Source: Bifidobacterium breve
GTDB taxonomy: Bacteria > Cyanobacteriota > Cyanobacteriia > PCC-6307 > Cyanobiaceae
Length of the DNA stretch: 33,352 bases
NCBI GenBank assembly: GCA_943325005.2
Contig: CALPNT020000010.1
Coordinates: 1-33,352, forward strand
Direction: 5' to 3'
The position numbers and the translations under genes are program-made. The notes under the pieces are model-generated. The model was not told the origin of the DNA. It worked only from the letters and a program-made list of their open reading frames with translations, and did no database searches. Shown here piece by piece: positions 15,498 through 25,212 of this stretch. Numbering within the stretch: the stretch's first letter is position 1; each line of letters opens with the position of its first letter.

Positions 15498-18400
15498 ATG
15501 AGTTGGCTGCCCACAGATTGGTCTCGATCCCTGCGAAAGGCTTTGCAGCACAACATGGTGTCGGCCCCGGCAGGTGGCAGGGCCAGCCGTCCGCCGGTGC
15601 TGCTGCTGGTCGCCCTGGCAGGTGGCGGCGTTCTGGTGGTGGGGGCCGTCGCCCTGTGGCTGGTGTCGGATCGCATCCTGGCCGGCCTCTATGAGAGCTG
15701 GCGGCCTCGCCTCGAGCGCCAGGTGGGCACGATCATGGGTCGGCCGCTGCAGCTCGGTCCCTACTGCGGCCTGAGTGCCGATGGCCTCTGTGTGGGGCCC
15801 AGTGGCTTGCTGGCCGGTGCCAAGGACGGCTCCACCGCTGAGATCCGCCGCACCCATGTGCTGCTGGACCCGCTGGCCAGCTGGCGACAGCGCAGCCTCG
15901 TGCTCGATCTCAGTTTCAGCGGCGCTCGCGTCGATCTGCGACCCAATGCCAGCGGGCAGTGGTGGCTGCTGGGCCAGCTTCCCCCAGGCGGCAAGCCGCC
16001 ACGCCTTGCTCTGCGCTTCCGCCTGCTCCAGCCGGGGCGCGTACGGCTCTGGTGGCCGGCTCAAGCTGGCCAGCCGATTGAGTTGGCTGCCGTTGGTGCC
16101 GTCGGCCTGCAGCCCCATCAGCGCCAGATCGAGGGGCGAGTCCGGGTGGAGCTGCCCGGCCAGCCGGGTTCAGCGCTGCTGGTGGGCAGGGGCCAGTGGC
16201 AGCAGCGCAGTTGGCGGCTGCAGATCACCCCCCAGCAGTTCCCGATCGCCCCGCTGCGCCAATTCGTGCCGCTGCAGGGTCAGCTGGGCGGCCAGGCCGA
16301 TGGGGTGTTTTCCCTGCGCCTGGAGCAGGGCGTGGCCAGCTGCCAGGGGCAGGTGGAGCTCGCAGCGGTGCGCTGGCAGCAGCGCGGGGTGGCCCAACCC
16401 TTGCTGGCGGAGCGACTGCCGCTCCGCTGCCAGGCCCAGCAGCTCAGCCTGGCGCCGAGTCGCTGGCAATTCGGTGCCTGGGCCGGGCAGGTTTCCGGCC
16501 GGATCGACGCCGACCGCGCCCTCTCCCTGCGTCTGCTGGCCAGGCCGCCGGCCGCCCAGGCCCTCGGTTCCACCCCGATCCAGGCTTCCCTGCAGGGCCG
16601 CTGGCGCGCCGGCAGGTTGCAGCAGGCCCAGCTGCAGGCCTGGCGCGGCCAGTCCCGTCTGATGGTGAACGGTGCGATCGGCCGCCAGCTGGACCTGGCC
16701 GGCAGCTGGCGGCTCGATCCCGTTGACCTTCCCCACGGCCGGCAACTACCGGATTGGCTGCGGGAGCAGCCGCTGCAAGGTCGGATTCTGGCTGCCGGAC
16801 TGTTGCGACAGCCGCGGCTGCAGGTGGATACGGCCCAGCAGCGGGCCAATCCGCTGCTGGGCCGTTGGCAGGCCTCACTGCGGCTGGAGGACGACCGACT
16901 GCAGCTGCTGCAACTGGAGGCGGAGCATCTGCAGGCCACCGCCTCGCTGCCAGTGGGCTTCCAAGCGGGCCGGGGACTGCGTTGGGGGGACCTGCAGGCC
17001 GAGTTCAGGCTGCGCGATTTTCCGCTCGCCCGACTCAACCCTTTGGTAGGGACCAAGCTCCAGGGCAGGCTGGATGCCGAGGGCCGGGTGCATGGAGCGC
17101 TGAGCGCCTTGGTGCCCGACCTCGATCTGATGGTGCATCGGCCCGGGGCCGGCCCGCTGCGGCTGGAAGAAACCTGGGGCGGACAGCTGGTCGGCCTCAG
17201 CGGCGGCGGCGGTCAGCTGCGCCTCGAGGCCCAGTCTCCTGCCTCCAGCGGCACGATCACGGCCCAGCTCGATCGCCGCTGGTATCCGATCCACATCGCC
17301 CTGTTGCGCCAGGGCGGCAGCCTCGAACTGAGCGGTAAACCGGCCCAGTACCGCTGGCAGGCCAGGGGCCTGCCTCTGCACGGGCTGTCGCTGGCCCTGG
17401 GCCGCAACCGGCCGTTCCAGCCCCTTGATGGCGGACTGAGTGGTTCGGGCAGCCTGTCGCTCCAGTCCCTGGCCTTCAGCGGCGATGTGGCCCTGGATCA
17501 ACCCCAGTTCCTCGGGCTCGGTGGCCGCAGCGTGCGGGCCCAGGTGGCCTACGCCGATCGGCAGTACAGCCTCAAGGGCACGGTGCAACCGCTGGCGTCC
17601 GGCAACATCGACGTGGAGCTCAAGGGGCGCTGGGCGGGGCCCTTCGCGGCCCGCTTCCAGGCAACGGATCTGTCCTCGCTGTTGTTCAACCAGATGCTCC
17701 AGGCCTGGGCCGTATGGCGTGGCGCGCCTCTGCCCCGCCATCAGGGGGCGGCGGCGCTGGGGGTGGCGGCGATCGAAACCCTGGGTGCTTCGATCCAGAA
17801 GCAGCTGCTGGTGCTGCAGGAGATGCAGCAGGGGCTCAATTCCTGGGATCAACAGCGCCGCCGAGCCACGCGAGCTGAGCGACTCGCCCGGCTGCAGATG
17901 CGGCTGGATGCCGATCTGGCGATCCATGGTCCCGATCTGCGCCGGGCCCGGGCCGAGCTCAAGGCCAGTGGCCATCTGTGGCTGGCCCTGCGGGACCGGG
18001 ATCTGGCCCTGGCCCACGACCCCTTTCAGGTGCGGCTGGAGGGCCCCCTGTTTGCCGGCGCCGGCAGCTTCGAGCTCTCGGGTGTCTCGCTCTCGCTGCT
18101 GTCCCTGCTGACGCCAGTGCCGGAAAGCCTGCGCGGCCACCTCGGCCTGCGCGGGCGCTATCGCCTCGGCTCCAGCCAGCCCGAACTGGCGCTGGATGTG
18201 TCCCTGGACGACGCCGGCCTCGGCCAGCAGGCCCTCCAACTCGATCGCGGCCATGTCGAACTGATGGCCAAGGGCCTGGGTGTGGACCTGGCCCTGCGCG
18301 CCGCCGGGGCCTCCAGCAGTGTCGATCTGGCCGGCACCATCCCCCTGGACCGGCGCAGTGACAAGCTCGAACTGCGCCTGGCCAGCCGGGGTGACGGCCT

Positions 18401-19952
18401 GCGCTTTCTCACCGATCTCACCGGCCGGGCAGTGACCTGGCGCAAGGGCAGTGTCGACCTTCAGTTGCTGGTGCGCGGCAGCCTCGCTGATCCAATTGCC
18501 AACGGCTTCCTGCGCTTCCGCGCTGGCGAGTACGAGGTTGTCGGCCAAGCGCTGCAGGAGGTGGAGGCCACGGTGTTGTTCGATTTCCAGCAGCTGCTGG
18601 TTCAGGATCTGCGGGCGCGGGTCGGCAAGCGCGGCCGCATCCAGGGCGAGGGGAGATTGGGCCTGGTCCACGGCCTCAGCAACGAGCCGACCCTGTCTCT
18701 GAGCCTCAAGGACGTGCCCTTCGCCCAGTCGCGGATCGCTGCCATGGCGGCGGGTCGGCTGACCCTGGCCGGCAGCCTGGTGGCCCCCAGGCTCGGCGGC
18801 GACCTGACGATCAGCCACGGCACGATCAACGCCCAGCCCGGCCAGCTGGGCCGCCCCGAGCCGTCCACCCCAGCCGGGCCCGATCAGACCGCGGCAAGCC
18901 AGGCCAAAGCCGGCTCGCCGGTGCAACCCACCACCATGAATGAGCTGCTGCAGAGCCAGTGGGATTTCAGCCAGCCGCTGGTGTTGCTCGGTCCGGATGT
19001 CGAGTCGAGCACCAGTGCGGCCCTGGAGCAATCGATTCCCAATCTCCCCTGGCTCAGCTTCAACGACCTGGTGCTGCGCTTCGGACCTGGGCTGCAGGTG
19101 GTGCTGCCGAACATCGCCAACTTCAGCACCGGCGGCTCGCTGCGCCTCAGCGGCCAACTCGATCCCTCGCTGCGGGCCTCCGGGGTGGTGCGCCTGCTCC
19201 GGGGGCGGCTCAATCTGTTCACCACCACCTTCAACCTCGATCCCGATGCGCCCAACGTGGCCGTGTTCACCCCGTCGCTGGGTCTGGTTCCCTACCTCGA
19301 CATCGCCCTGCGCACCCGCATCGCCGACAGCCTCAACGTGATCTCACCCAGTGGGCTGGGCCAGGGAGGCATGGGCGGTTCGGGCTATTCCTCCCTGGTG
19401 GAGGCGGAGTCCCAGGGGGGCTTCTCGTCCCTGAATCAACTGAATCTGATTCTGGTCACCGTGAGTGTGAGCGGCCCAGCCGATCGGATCGCCGAGAACA
19501 TCCGCCTGCGCAGCAGTCCACCCCTGCCCCAGGAACGCCTGGTGGCCCTGATCGGCGGCAACTCCCTGGCGGGACTCAACGGGGCCCAGGCCGGCACCGC
19601 CCTGGCCACGGTGCTCGGCCAGTCGCTGCTCTCTCCCCTGCTGGCCTCGTTCAGCGATGCCTTGGGGCAGCGCATCAGCCTGGCCCTCTATCCCACCTAC
19701 GTGAATCCATCGACCGCCGTGCGCCGGGAGCTGCGCTCCGGCCGGGTTCCCCCCCAGCTGGTGCTGGCCTCGGAGCTGGGCTACGACATCACCGATCGCT
19801 TCAATGCCTCGCTGCTGGTGGCGCCCAACCGCTCCGATGTGCCGCCCCAGGTGACCCTCACCTACAAGGCTTCCGAAACCTTCAATGTGCAGGGCTCGGT
19901 GGACAGCCAGGGGGCCTGGCAGAGCCTGCTGCAGGTGTTTTTCCGCTTCTGA
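15498..19952 (+). CDS. tamB: TamB-domain (DUF490) translocation/assembly protein
   Basis: ~1480 aa, N-terminal TM anchor, long repetitive AsmA/TamB-like beta region, C-terminal DUF490-like end (LLRGRLNLFTTTFNLDPDAPNVAVF...ERLVALIGGNSLAGLNGAQAGTALATVLGQSLLSPLLASFSDALGQRISLALYPTYVNPS...). Confidence 0.85.
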   Translation: MSWLPTDWSRSLRKALQHNMVSAPAGGRASRPPVLLLVALAGGGVLVVGAVALWLVSDRILAGLYESWRPRLERQVGTIMGRPLQLGPYCGLSADGLCVGPSGLLAGAKDGSTAEIRRTHVLLDPLASWRQRSLVLDLSFSGARVDLRPNASGQWWLLGQLPPGGKPPRLALRFRLLQPGRVRLWWPAQAGQPIELAAVGAVGLQPHQRQIEGRVRVELPGQPGSALLVGRGQWQQRSWRLQITPQQFPIAPLRQFVPLQGQLGGQADGVFSLRLEQGVASCQGQVELAAVRWQQRGVAQPLLAERLPLRCQAQQLSLAPSRWQFGAWAGQVSGRIDADRALSLRLLARPPAAQALGSTPIQASLQGRWRAGRLQQAQLQAWRGQSRLMVNGAIGRQLDLAGSWRLDPVDLPHGRQLPDWLREQPLQGRILAAGLLRQPRLQVDTAQQRANPLLGRWQASLRLEDDRLQLLQLEAEHLQATASLPVGFQAGRGLRWGDLQAEFRLRDFPLARLNPLVGTKLQGRLDAEGRVHGALSALVPDLDLMVHRPGAGPLRLEETWGGQLVGLSGGGGQLRLEAQSPASSGTITAQLDRRWYPIHIALLRQGGSLELSGKPAQYRWQARGLPLHGLSLALGRNRPFQPLDGGLSGSGSLSLQSLAFSGDVALDQPQFLGLGGRSVRAQVAYADRQYSLKGTVQPLASGNIDVELKGRWAGPFAARFQATDLSSLLFNQMLQAWAVWRGAPLPRHQGAAALGVAAIETLGASIQKQLLVLQEMQQGLNSWDQQRRRATRAERLARLQMRLDADLAIHGPDLRRARAELKASGHLWLALRDRDLALAHDPFQVRLEGPLFAGAGSFELSGVSLSLLSLLTPVPESLRGHLGLRGRYRLGSSQPELALDVSLDDAGLGQQALQLDRGHVELMAKGLGVDLALRAAGASSSVDLAGTIPLDRRSDKLELRLASRGDGLRFLTDLTGRAVTWRKGSVDLQLLVRGSLADPIANGFLRFRAGEYEVVGQALQEVEATVLFDFQQLLVQDLRARVGKRGRIQGEGRLGLVHGLSNEPTLSLSLKDVPFAQSRIAAMAAGRLTLAGSLVAPRLGGDLTISHGTINAQPGQLGRPEPSTPAGPDQTAASQAKAGSPVQPTTMNELLQSQWDFSQPLVLLGPDVESSTSAALEQSIPNLPWLSFNDLVLRFGPGLQVVLPNIANFSTGGSLRLSGQLDPSLRASGVVRLLRGRLNLFTTTFNLDPDAPNVAVFTPSLGLVPYLDIALRTRIADSLNVISPSGLGQGGMGGSGYSSLVEAESQGGFSSLNQLNLILVTVSVSGPADRIAENIRLRSSPPLPQERLVALIGGNSLAGLNGAQAGTALATVLGQSLLSPLLASFSDALGQRISLALYPTYVNPSTAVRRELRSGRVPPQLVLASELGYDITDRFNASLLVAPNRSDVPPQVTLTYKASETFNVQGSVDSQGAWQSLLQVFFRF

Positions 19953-20021
19953 GCGGGCCAGAGTGCCGCTGTATCAGGCTCGGGGGCCAATGTCCGCGAC
20001 CAGCTCTGCCGCGCTTCTGTG

Positions 20022-20987
20022 ATGACCGAGTCCCTTGCTTGCCCCGTCTCCCCCGCTCGCGGCGGTGGATCCGACCCAGGAAACGCAGGCCAGCCCAGCG
20101 GGACGGGTCAGCTGATCGGCATTGATCTCGGCGGCACCGCCATCAAGTTTGGCCGCTTTGATCAGCAGGGCCAGCTGCTGGCCGAGCTGGAGGTGCCCAC
20201 GCCCCAGCCGGCGATGCCGGGGGCCGTCACCATCGTGATCGCCGAAGCGGTGGCTCAGCTCGATCCGGAGCGCCTGGCCGATCGGGTCGGGGTGGGCTTG
20301 CCGGGGCCGACGGATCGGGCGGCGCGCCTCGCCCGGATTTCGATCAATCTGCCCGGTTGGGTGGATGTGCCCCTGGCGGATTGGCTGGAGTCGCGGCTGC
20401 AACGGCGGGTCACCCTGGCCAATGACGCCAACTGCGCCCTGCTCGGTGAGGCCTGGCTCGGGGCGGCCCGTGCCGGTGGCGACACGATTCTGCTCACCCT
20501 CGGCACCGGCGTCGGTGGCGGTGTGATGCTGGCGGGACACCTGTTCACCGGCCATGGCGGTGCCGCCGGCGAACTCGGCCTGATCGGGCTGGATCCCGAC
20601 GGTCCCCCTTGCCGCAGTGGCAATCGCGGTTCCCTGGAGCAGTACTGCAGCATCGCCGGCCTGGCCCGGCTCAGCCCGATCGAACCCGATGAGCTCTGCC
20701 GCCTGGCCGATGCGGGGGACAGCGCAGCGTTGGCCGTGTGGACGCGCTACGGCCAGCTGCTGGGCATTGGCCTGAGCTCCCTGCTCTATGTGCTCACCCC
20801 GGAGCTGGTGTTGCTCGGCGGTGGCCTCAGTGGCGCCAGCCACCATTTCCTGCCGGCGGTGTGGGCCGAATTGGAGCAGCGGGTGCTGGCGGTGTCACGC
20901 GAGGGGCTGGAGATTCGGCCCTGTGCCCTCGGCAACGGGGCCGGCCGGCTCGGCGCCGCCAAGTTGGCGCTGGATCGCTTGGGATGA
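20022..20987 (+). CDS. ROK-family sugar kinase with degenerate zinc motif
   Basis: [89 protein letters not shown]. Confidence 0.9.
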   Translation: MTESLACPVSPARGGGSDPGNAGQPSGTGQLIGIDLGGTAIKFGRFDQQGQLLAELEVPTPQPAMPGAVTIVIAEAVAQLDPERLADRVGVGLPGPTDRAARLARISINLPGWVDVPLADWLESRLQRRVTLANDANCALLGEAWLGAARAGGDTILLTLGTGVGGGVMLAGHLFTGHGGAAGELGLIGLDPDGPPCRSGNRGSLEQYCSIAGLARLSPIEPDELCRLADAGDSAALAVWTRYGQLLGIGLSSLLYVLTPELVLLGGGLSGASHHFLPAVWAELEQRVLAVSREGLEIRPCALGNGAGRLGAAKLALDRLG

Positions 20988-20994
20988 TGGAGCC

Positions 20995-22302
20995 ATGACC
21001 GACATACCCGATCCCTCGCCCGAGTTGCTGCAGCGCGCCTTGGCCGTGCGGCGCTCAGCCCTGGCCCTGGGCCAGAGCAGCGATGGCCAGCGCTGCGAGG
21101 CCGTGCAGGCGATGGCGGCGGCCCTGGAAGCTGATGGAGCGGCGATTCTGGCGGCCAACCAGCGTGATCTGGCGGCCGCCGTGGCCGATGGCCTGGCGCC
21201 GGCGCTGGTGGCCCGGCTCAAGCTTGATCCCCCCAAGCTGGCCGCGGCGATCGCGGGGGTGCGCCAGGTGGCGAGCCTGGCCGATCCGCTGGGCCGGCGC
21301 CAGCTCCACACCGAACTGGATCAAGGGCTGGTGCTGGAGCGGATCAGCGTGCCGCTCGGGGTGCTGGGCGTGATCTTCGAGGCCAGGCCCGATGCGGTGA
21401 TGCAGATCGCCTCGCTGGCGATCCGCTCCGGCAACGGCGCCCTGCTCAAGGGGGGCCGGGAGGCCATCCACAGCTGCGAAGCGATCCTGGCGGCCCTGCA
21501 TCGCGGCCTGGCCACCACCAGCATTGAGCCCCAGGCCCTGGCCCTGCTCACCAGCCGCCAGGAAAGCCTGGCCATGCTGAAGCTCGATGGCCTGGTGGAT
21601 CTGATCATTCCGCGCGGCTCCAACGATCTGGTGCGCTTCATCCAGGACAACACCCGCATCCCGGTGCTGGGCCATGCCGATGGCATCTGCCATCTCTACG
21701 TGGACCAGGCGGCCGATCCCGAGCAGGCCCTGCGCCTGGCCCTCGACAGCAAGATCCAGTACCCGGCCGCCTGCAACGCCATCGAGACGCTGCTGGTGCA
21801 TCGTCAGATTGCCCCCAGCTTCCTGCCGGCGGCGATTGAGGCCTTTGCTGCCGCAGGCGTTGAACTGCGCGGCGATGCGGCCGCCTGTGCCCTGGGCGTG
21901 CCGCACGCCGCCCAGGACCAGGACTGGCGCACGGAGTATTCCGACCTGATTCTGAGTGTGCGGGTGGTCGATGACCTGGAGATGGCCCTCGAGCACATCG
22001 CCAGCTACGGCTCCCGCCACACCGATGCGATCGCCACCACCGACCCGCTGGCCGCCGATCGCTTCCTGGCGGCGGTGGACAGCGCCGGGGTGTATCTCAA
22101 CTGCTCCACCCGCTTCGCCGATGGCTTCCGCTATGGCTTCGGTGCCGAGGTGGGCATCAGCACCCAGACCCTGCCGCCGCGCGGTCCGGTGGGGCTGGAG
22201 GGGCTGGTCACCTACCGCTACCGGCTGCGCGGTGAGGGCCACATCGCCGCCGATTACGCCCGTGGTGTGCGCCAGTTCAGCCATCGCCCCCTGCCGCTGT
22301 GA
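20995..22302 (+). CDS. proA: Gamma-glutamyl phosphate reductase
   Basis: [107 protein letters not shown]. Confidence 0.97.
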   Translation: MTDIPDPSPELLQRALAVRRSALALGQSSDGQRCEAVQAMAAALEADGAAILAANQRDLAAAVADGLAPALVARLKLDPPKLAAAIAGVRQVASLADPLGRRQLHTELDQGLVLERISVPLGVLGVIFEARPDAVMQIASLAIRSGNGALLKGGREAIHSCEAILAALHRGLATTSIEPQALALLTSRQESLAMLKLDGLVDLIIPRGSNDLVRFIQDNTRIPVLGHADGICHLYVDQAADPEQALRLALDSKIQYPAACNAIETLLVHRQIAPSFLPAAIEAFAAAGVELRGDAAACALGVPHAAQDQDWRTEYSDLILSVRVVDDLEMALEHIASYGSRHTDAIATTDPLAADRFLAAVDSAGVYLNCSTRFADGFRYGFGAEVGISTQTLPPRGPVGLEGLVTYRYRLRGEGHIAADYARGVRQFSHRPLPL

Positions 22303-22317
22303 CGGTGCCAGGCCGCC

Positions 22318-22914
22318 ATGGCTGAAGCGACTCCCCTGGTGCTGATCCACGGGCTCTGGGACTCGCCGAAGGTGTTCCGCCCCCTGCTGCGGGATCTGAA
22401 CCATCGCCGTGATCCGCTGCTGCTGCCCCATCTGCCCCATGGATTGGGTTCCAAACCGTTGCTGGCTCTGGCCCAGCAACTCGATGAGGCGATTCGAACG
22501 GCCTTCGGGCCTGAGCGACCGATCGATCTGCTGGGATTCTCAATGGGGGGCGTGATCGCCCGCACCTGGATTCAGCTGCTGGGGGGTGCGCCCCGCACCC
22601 GCCGCTTCATCAGTGTCGCCAGCCCCCACCAGGGCACCTTGACAGCCGTGCCGTGGCCGGGCCTGTGGCTGGCCGGCGTTGCTGACATGAAGCCGGGCAG
22701 TGGGCTGCTGCAGCGGCTCAACGCCGATCTCGAACCGCTGCGCCGCATCGATTGCTGCAGCTTCTATACGCTCACCGATCTGACCGTTTTCCCCGGCTGG
22801 CTGGCGGTGCTGCCGGTGGGCCGCCGCCAGCTGCTGCCGGTGTTGCGCCATGACTGTCTGCTGCGGGCGCCCCAAGGCGTGCAGCCGCTGCTGGCGGAGC
22901 TGCTGCGGCCGTGA
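22318..22914 (+). CDS. Alpha/beta hydrolase (lipase-like)
   Basis: TPLVLIHGLWDSPKVFRPLLRDL, nucleophile elbow LLGFSMGGVIAR, ISVASPHQGTLTA. Confidence 0.88.
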   Translation: MAEATPLVLIHGLWDSPKVFRPLLRDLNHRRDPLLLPHLPHGLGSKPLLALAQQLDEAIRTAFGPERPIDLLGFSMGGVIARTWIQLLGGAPRTRRFISVASPHQGTLTAVPWPGLWLAGVADMKPGSGLLQRLNADLEPLRRIDCCSFYTLTDLTVFPGWLAVLPVGRRQLLPVLRHDCLLRAPQGVQPLLAELLRP

Positions 22915-22920
22915 TCAGGC

Positions 22921-25119
22921 TCAGCTCGCCACCAGACCCGTGTGGCGGATCAAGGCTTCGGTGGAGGGCGGGCGGCCGCGGAAGCTCTCGAACACCTCAG
23001 CCGGATGGCGACTACCGCCCAGACTCAGCACGGTGTCGCGGAAGCGGCGGCCGATGGCGCGAATCGAATCCTCGTTCTCGAGACCACCCTCTTCAAAGGC
23101 ACTGAAGGCGTCGGCGCTGAGCACTTCGGCCCACTTGTAGGAGTAGTACCCAGCGGCATAGCCGCCGGCGAAGATGTGACCAAAAGAGCAGAGCAGCGCA
23201 TCTTCTTCAATCGGCTCCAGCACCGTGGTGGTGATGGCGATCTGGCGGCGCACCTGTTCGGGGCTCTGACCGCAGTCCGGCGTCCAGCTGCTGTGCAGCC
23301 GAAGATCCGTCAACGAGAAGTGCACCTGCCGCAGGGTGGCGGCGCCGGCCATGAAGGTGCGGGCGGCGAGCAGCTTGTCGTATTCCCCCTCGGGCAGCGG
23401 TTCGCCGCTCTGCCAATGGCGTGCCAGACCCAGCAAGGTGGCTTTGTCGTAGCACCAGTTCTCCATGAACTGGCTGGGCAGTTCCACCGCATCCCACTCC
23501 ACGTTGTTGATGCCGGCGGCCTGGGGCCGCTCGACGGTGGTGAGCATGTGATGGAGGCCATGGCCGAACTCATGGAAGAGGGTTTCCACCTCCTGGAAGG
23601 TCATCAGGCTGGGGGTGTCGCCCACCGGCGGGCTCTGATTGCAGATCAGATAGGCCACCGGCAGCACCGGGCTGCCATCAGCCGCCTGGGACAGGCTGAG
23701 GCATTCATCCATCCAGGCGCCGCCGCGCTTGCTGCCGGGCCGGCTGTAGGGATCGAGATAGAAGGCGGCGATCGGCCGGCCCTGGTCGCGGTCGTGGACG
23801 CGGAAGAAGCGCACATCCGGATGCCAGATCGGCGCTTCGCCATCGGCGGCGGTGATCGTCAGACCGAAGAGCCGATCGCAGAGGGCAAAGAGGCCATCGA
23901 GCACCCGCGGCAGGGGGAACCAGGGCCGCAGGGCCTCGCTGTCGAGATTGAAGCGCTCGCGACGCCGATGATCAGCCCAGAAACTCACATCCCAGGGCTG
24001 CAGATCGGTGGCCTCGGCGGCACCGTGACGCTCAGCGCAGGCGCGCAGGTCGGCGAGCTCCTGGACCGCCATCGGGTAGGCGGCAGTGCGCAGATCCTCC
24101 AGCAGGCTTTCCACCTGCTCGATCGAGTCGGCCATCTTGGCGGCCAGGCTCAGCTCGGCCCAGTTGGCATAGCCCAGGCGACGGGCCTGCTCCAGCCGCA
24201 GGCTGAGAATGCGCTCGATCACCGGCCAGTTGCTGTCGCCACTGGCTGCTTGCTCCGTGCTGTTTAGAGCAGGGCTGGTCTGATCAGTGCTGGTTTGGCC
24301 AGCGCTGAGCTGACCAGAGGGGGTCTCGCCTGAGGCGCGGCTCACCTGGGCTTTGTAGAGCCGTTCGCGCAGATCGCGGCGATGGCTGTATTGCATGAAC
24401 GGCCCGAAGCGGGGGTAGTCCAGTCCCAGCAGCCAGGGACCCGACTCCGCCGAGGCGTCGGCAGCGGCCGGATCGGCCTGACGGGCGGCCTGGGCCAGCT
24501 GCTCGCGCAGGCTCAGAGGCAGCCCCTCCACCTCGGCCGCCTCGGTGAGCCGCAGCGTCCAGCTGTTGGTGGCATCCAGCAAGCGATTGCCAAAGCTGGT
24601 GGAGAGTTCCGCCAGCTCCTGGCTGGCGGCGTTGAAGGCCAGCCGCTCGGCTCCGGCCAGCCCGACGCCGCGCCGGTCCATGTCGCGCAGCTCGGCCGTG
24701 AGGATGCGCTGCTGGGTGGCGTCCAGATCCGGTCGTGTCTGCAGCGCTTTCAGCGCCCTGTAGAGAATTTCGCTCTGACCGGCGCGATTGCCGAAGGCCA
24801 CCACCGCCGCCTGCTCCTGGGCATGGGCCTGGCGCAGTTCCGGCGTATTGCAGACGCCATTGAGATGGCCCACCACCCCCCAGCTCCAGCGCAGTCGTTC
24901 ATTGAGCTGATGCAGGGGCTCCATCACCGTTGGCCAGTCGGGCGACTGACCGCTGCGGTCGAGGACAGCGAGCCGGGCTTCGAGCGAGGAGAGCTCCTGC
25001 TCCAGTTCGGCCATCAGCTCCGGAATGTGCTGACTCACCTGCTCTGGTGTGATCAGCTCGAACTGGGGCAGCCCGGCGCCGGCCAGCAAGGCGGGTCGGC
25101 TCTGGAGTTCAAGGGCCAT
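22921..25119 (-). CDS. prlC: M3-family metallopeptidase (oligopeptidase A)
   Basis: FQEVETLFHEFGHGLHHMLTTVERPQAAGINNVEWDAVELPSQFMENW (HExxH), GGYAAGYYSYKWAEVLSADAFSAF. Confidence 0.95.
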   Translation of the reverse strand: MALELQSRPALLAGAGLPQFELITPEQVSQHIPELMAELEQELSSLEARLAVLDRSGQSPDWPTVMEPLHQLNERLRWSWGVVGHLNGVCNTPELRQAHAQEQAAVVAFGNRAGQSEILYRALKALQTRPDLDATQQRILTAELRDMDRRGVGLAGAERLAFNAASQELAELSTSFGNRLLDATNSWTLRLTEAAEVEGLPLSLREQLAQAARQADPAAADASAESGPWLLGLDYPRFGPFMQYSHRRDLRERLYKAQVSRASGETPSGQLSAGQTSTDQTSPALNSTEQAASGDSNWPVIERILSLRLEQARRLGYANWAELSLAAKMADSIEQVESLLEDLRTAAYPMAVQELADLRACAERHGAAEATDLQPWDVSFWADHRRRERFNLDSEALRPWFPLPRVLDGLFALCDRLFGLTITAADGEAPIWHPDVRFFRVHDRDQGRPIAAFYLDPYSRPGSKRGGAWMDECLSLSQAADGSPVLPVAYLICNQSPPVGDTPSLMTFQEVETLFHEFGHGLHHMLTTVERPQAAGINNVEWDAVELPSQFMENWCYDKATLLGLARHWQSGEPLPEGEYDKLLAARTFMAGAATLRQVHFSLTDLRLHSSWTPDCGQSPEQVRRQIAITTTVLEPIEEDALLCSFGHIFAGGYAAGYYSYKWAEVLSADAFSAFEEGGLENEDSIRAIGRRFRDTVLSLGGSRHPAEVFESFRGRPPSTEALIRHTGLVAS
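24256..24330 (-). repeat. Degenerate 15-bp tandem repeat inside prlC
   Basis: Strong units agggctggtctgatc / agtgctggtttggcc / agcgctgagctgacc (24271-24315) with degenerate flanks; encodes GQLSA-GQTST-DQTSP-ALNST-EQAAS. Confidence 0.65.
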
Positions 25120-25212
25120 GGTGGGTGTGGGGAGGCTGCTCGTTGCAGCTATTCCAGCCCAAAAGCGAGGCCGGCGTGGCTCGGGCTGGGGCGGGGATCA
25201 GCCCCAGGCCGT

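Noticed and set aside
16875-19157. 760-aa minus-strand ORF antisense to tamB
   Set aside because: Shadow ORF in GC-rich DNA; composition rich in Gln/Gly/His and no domain signal.
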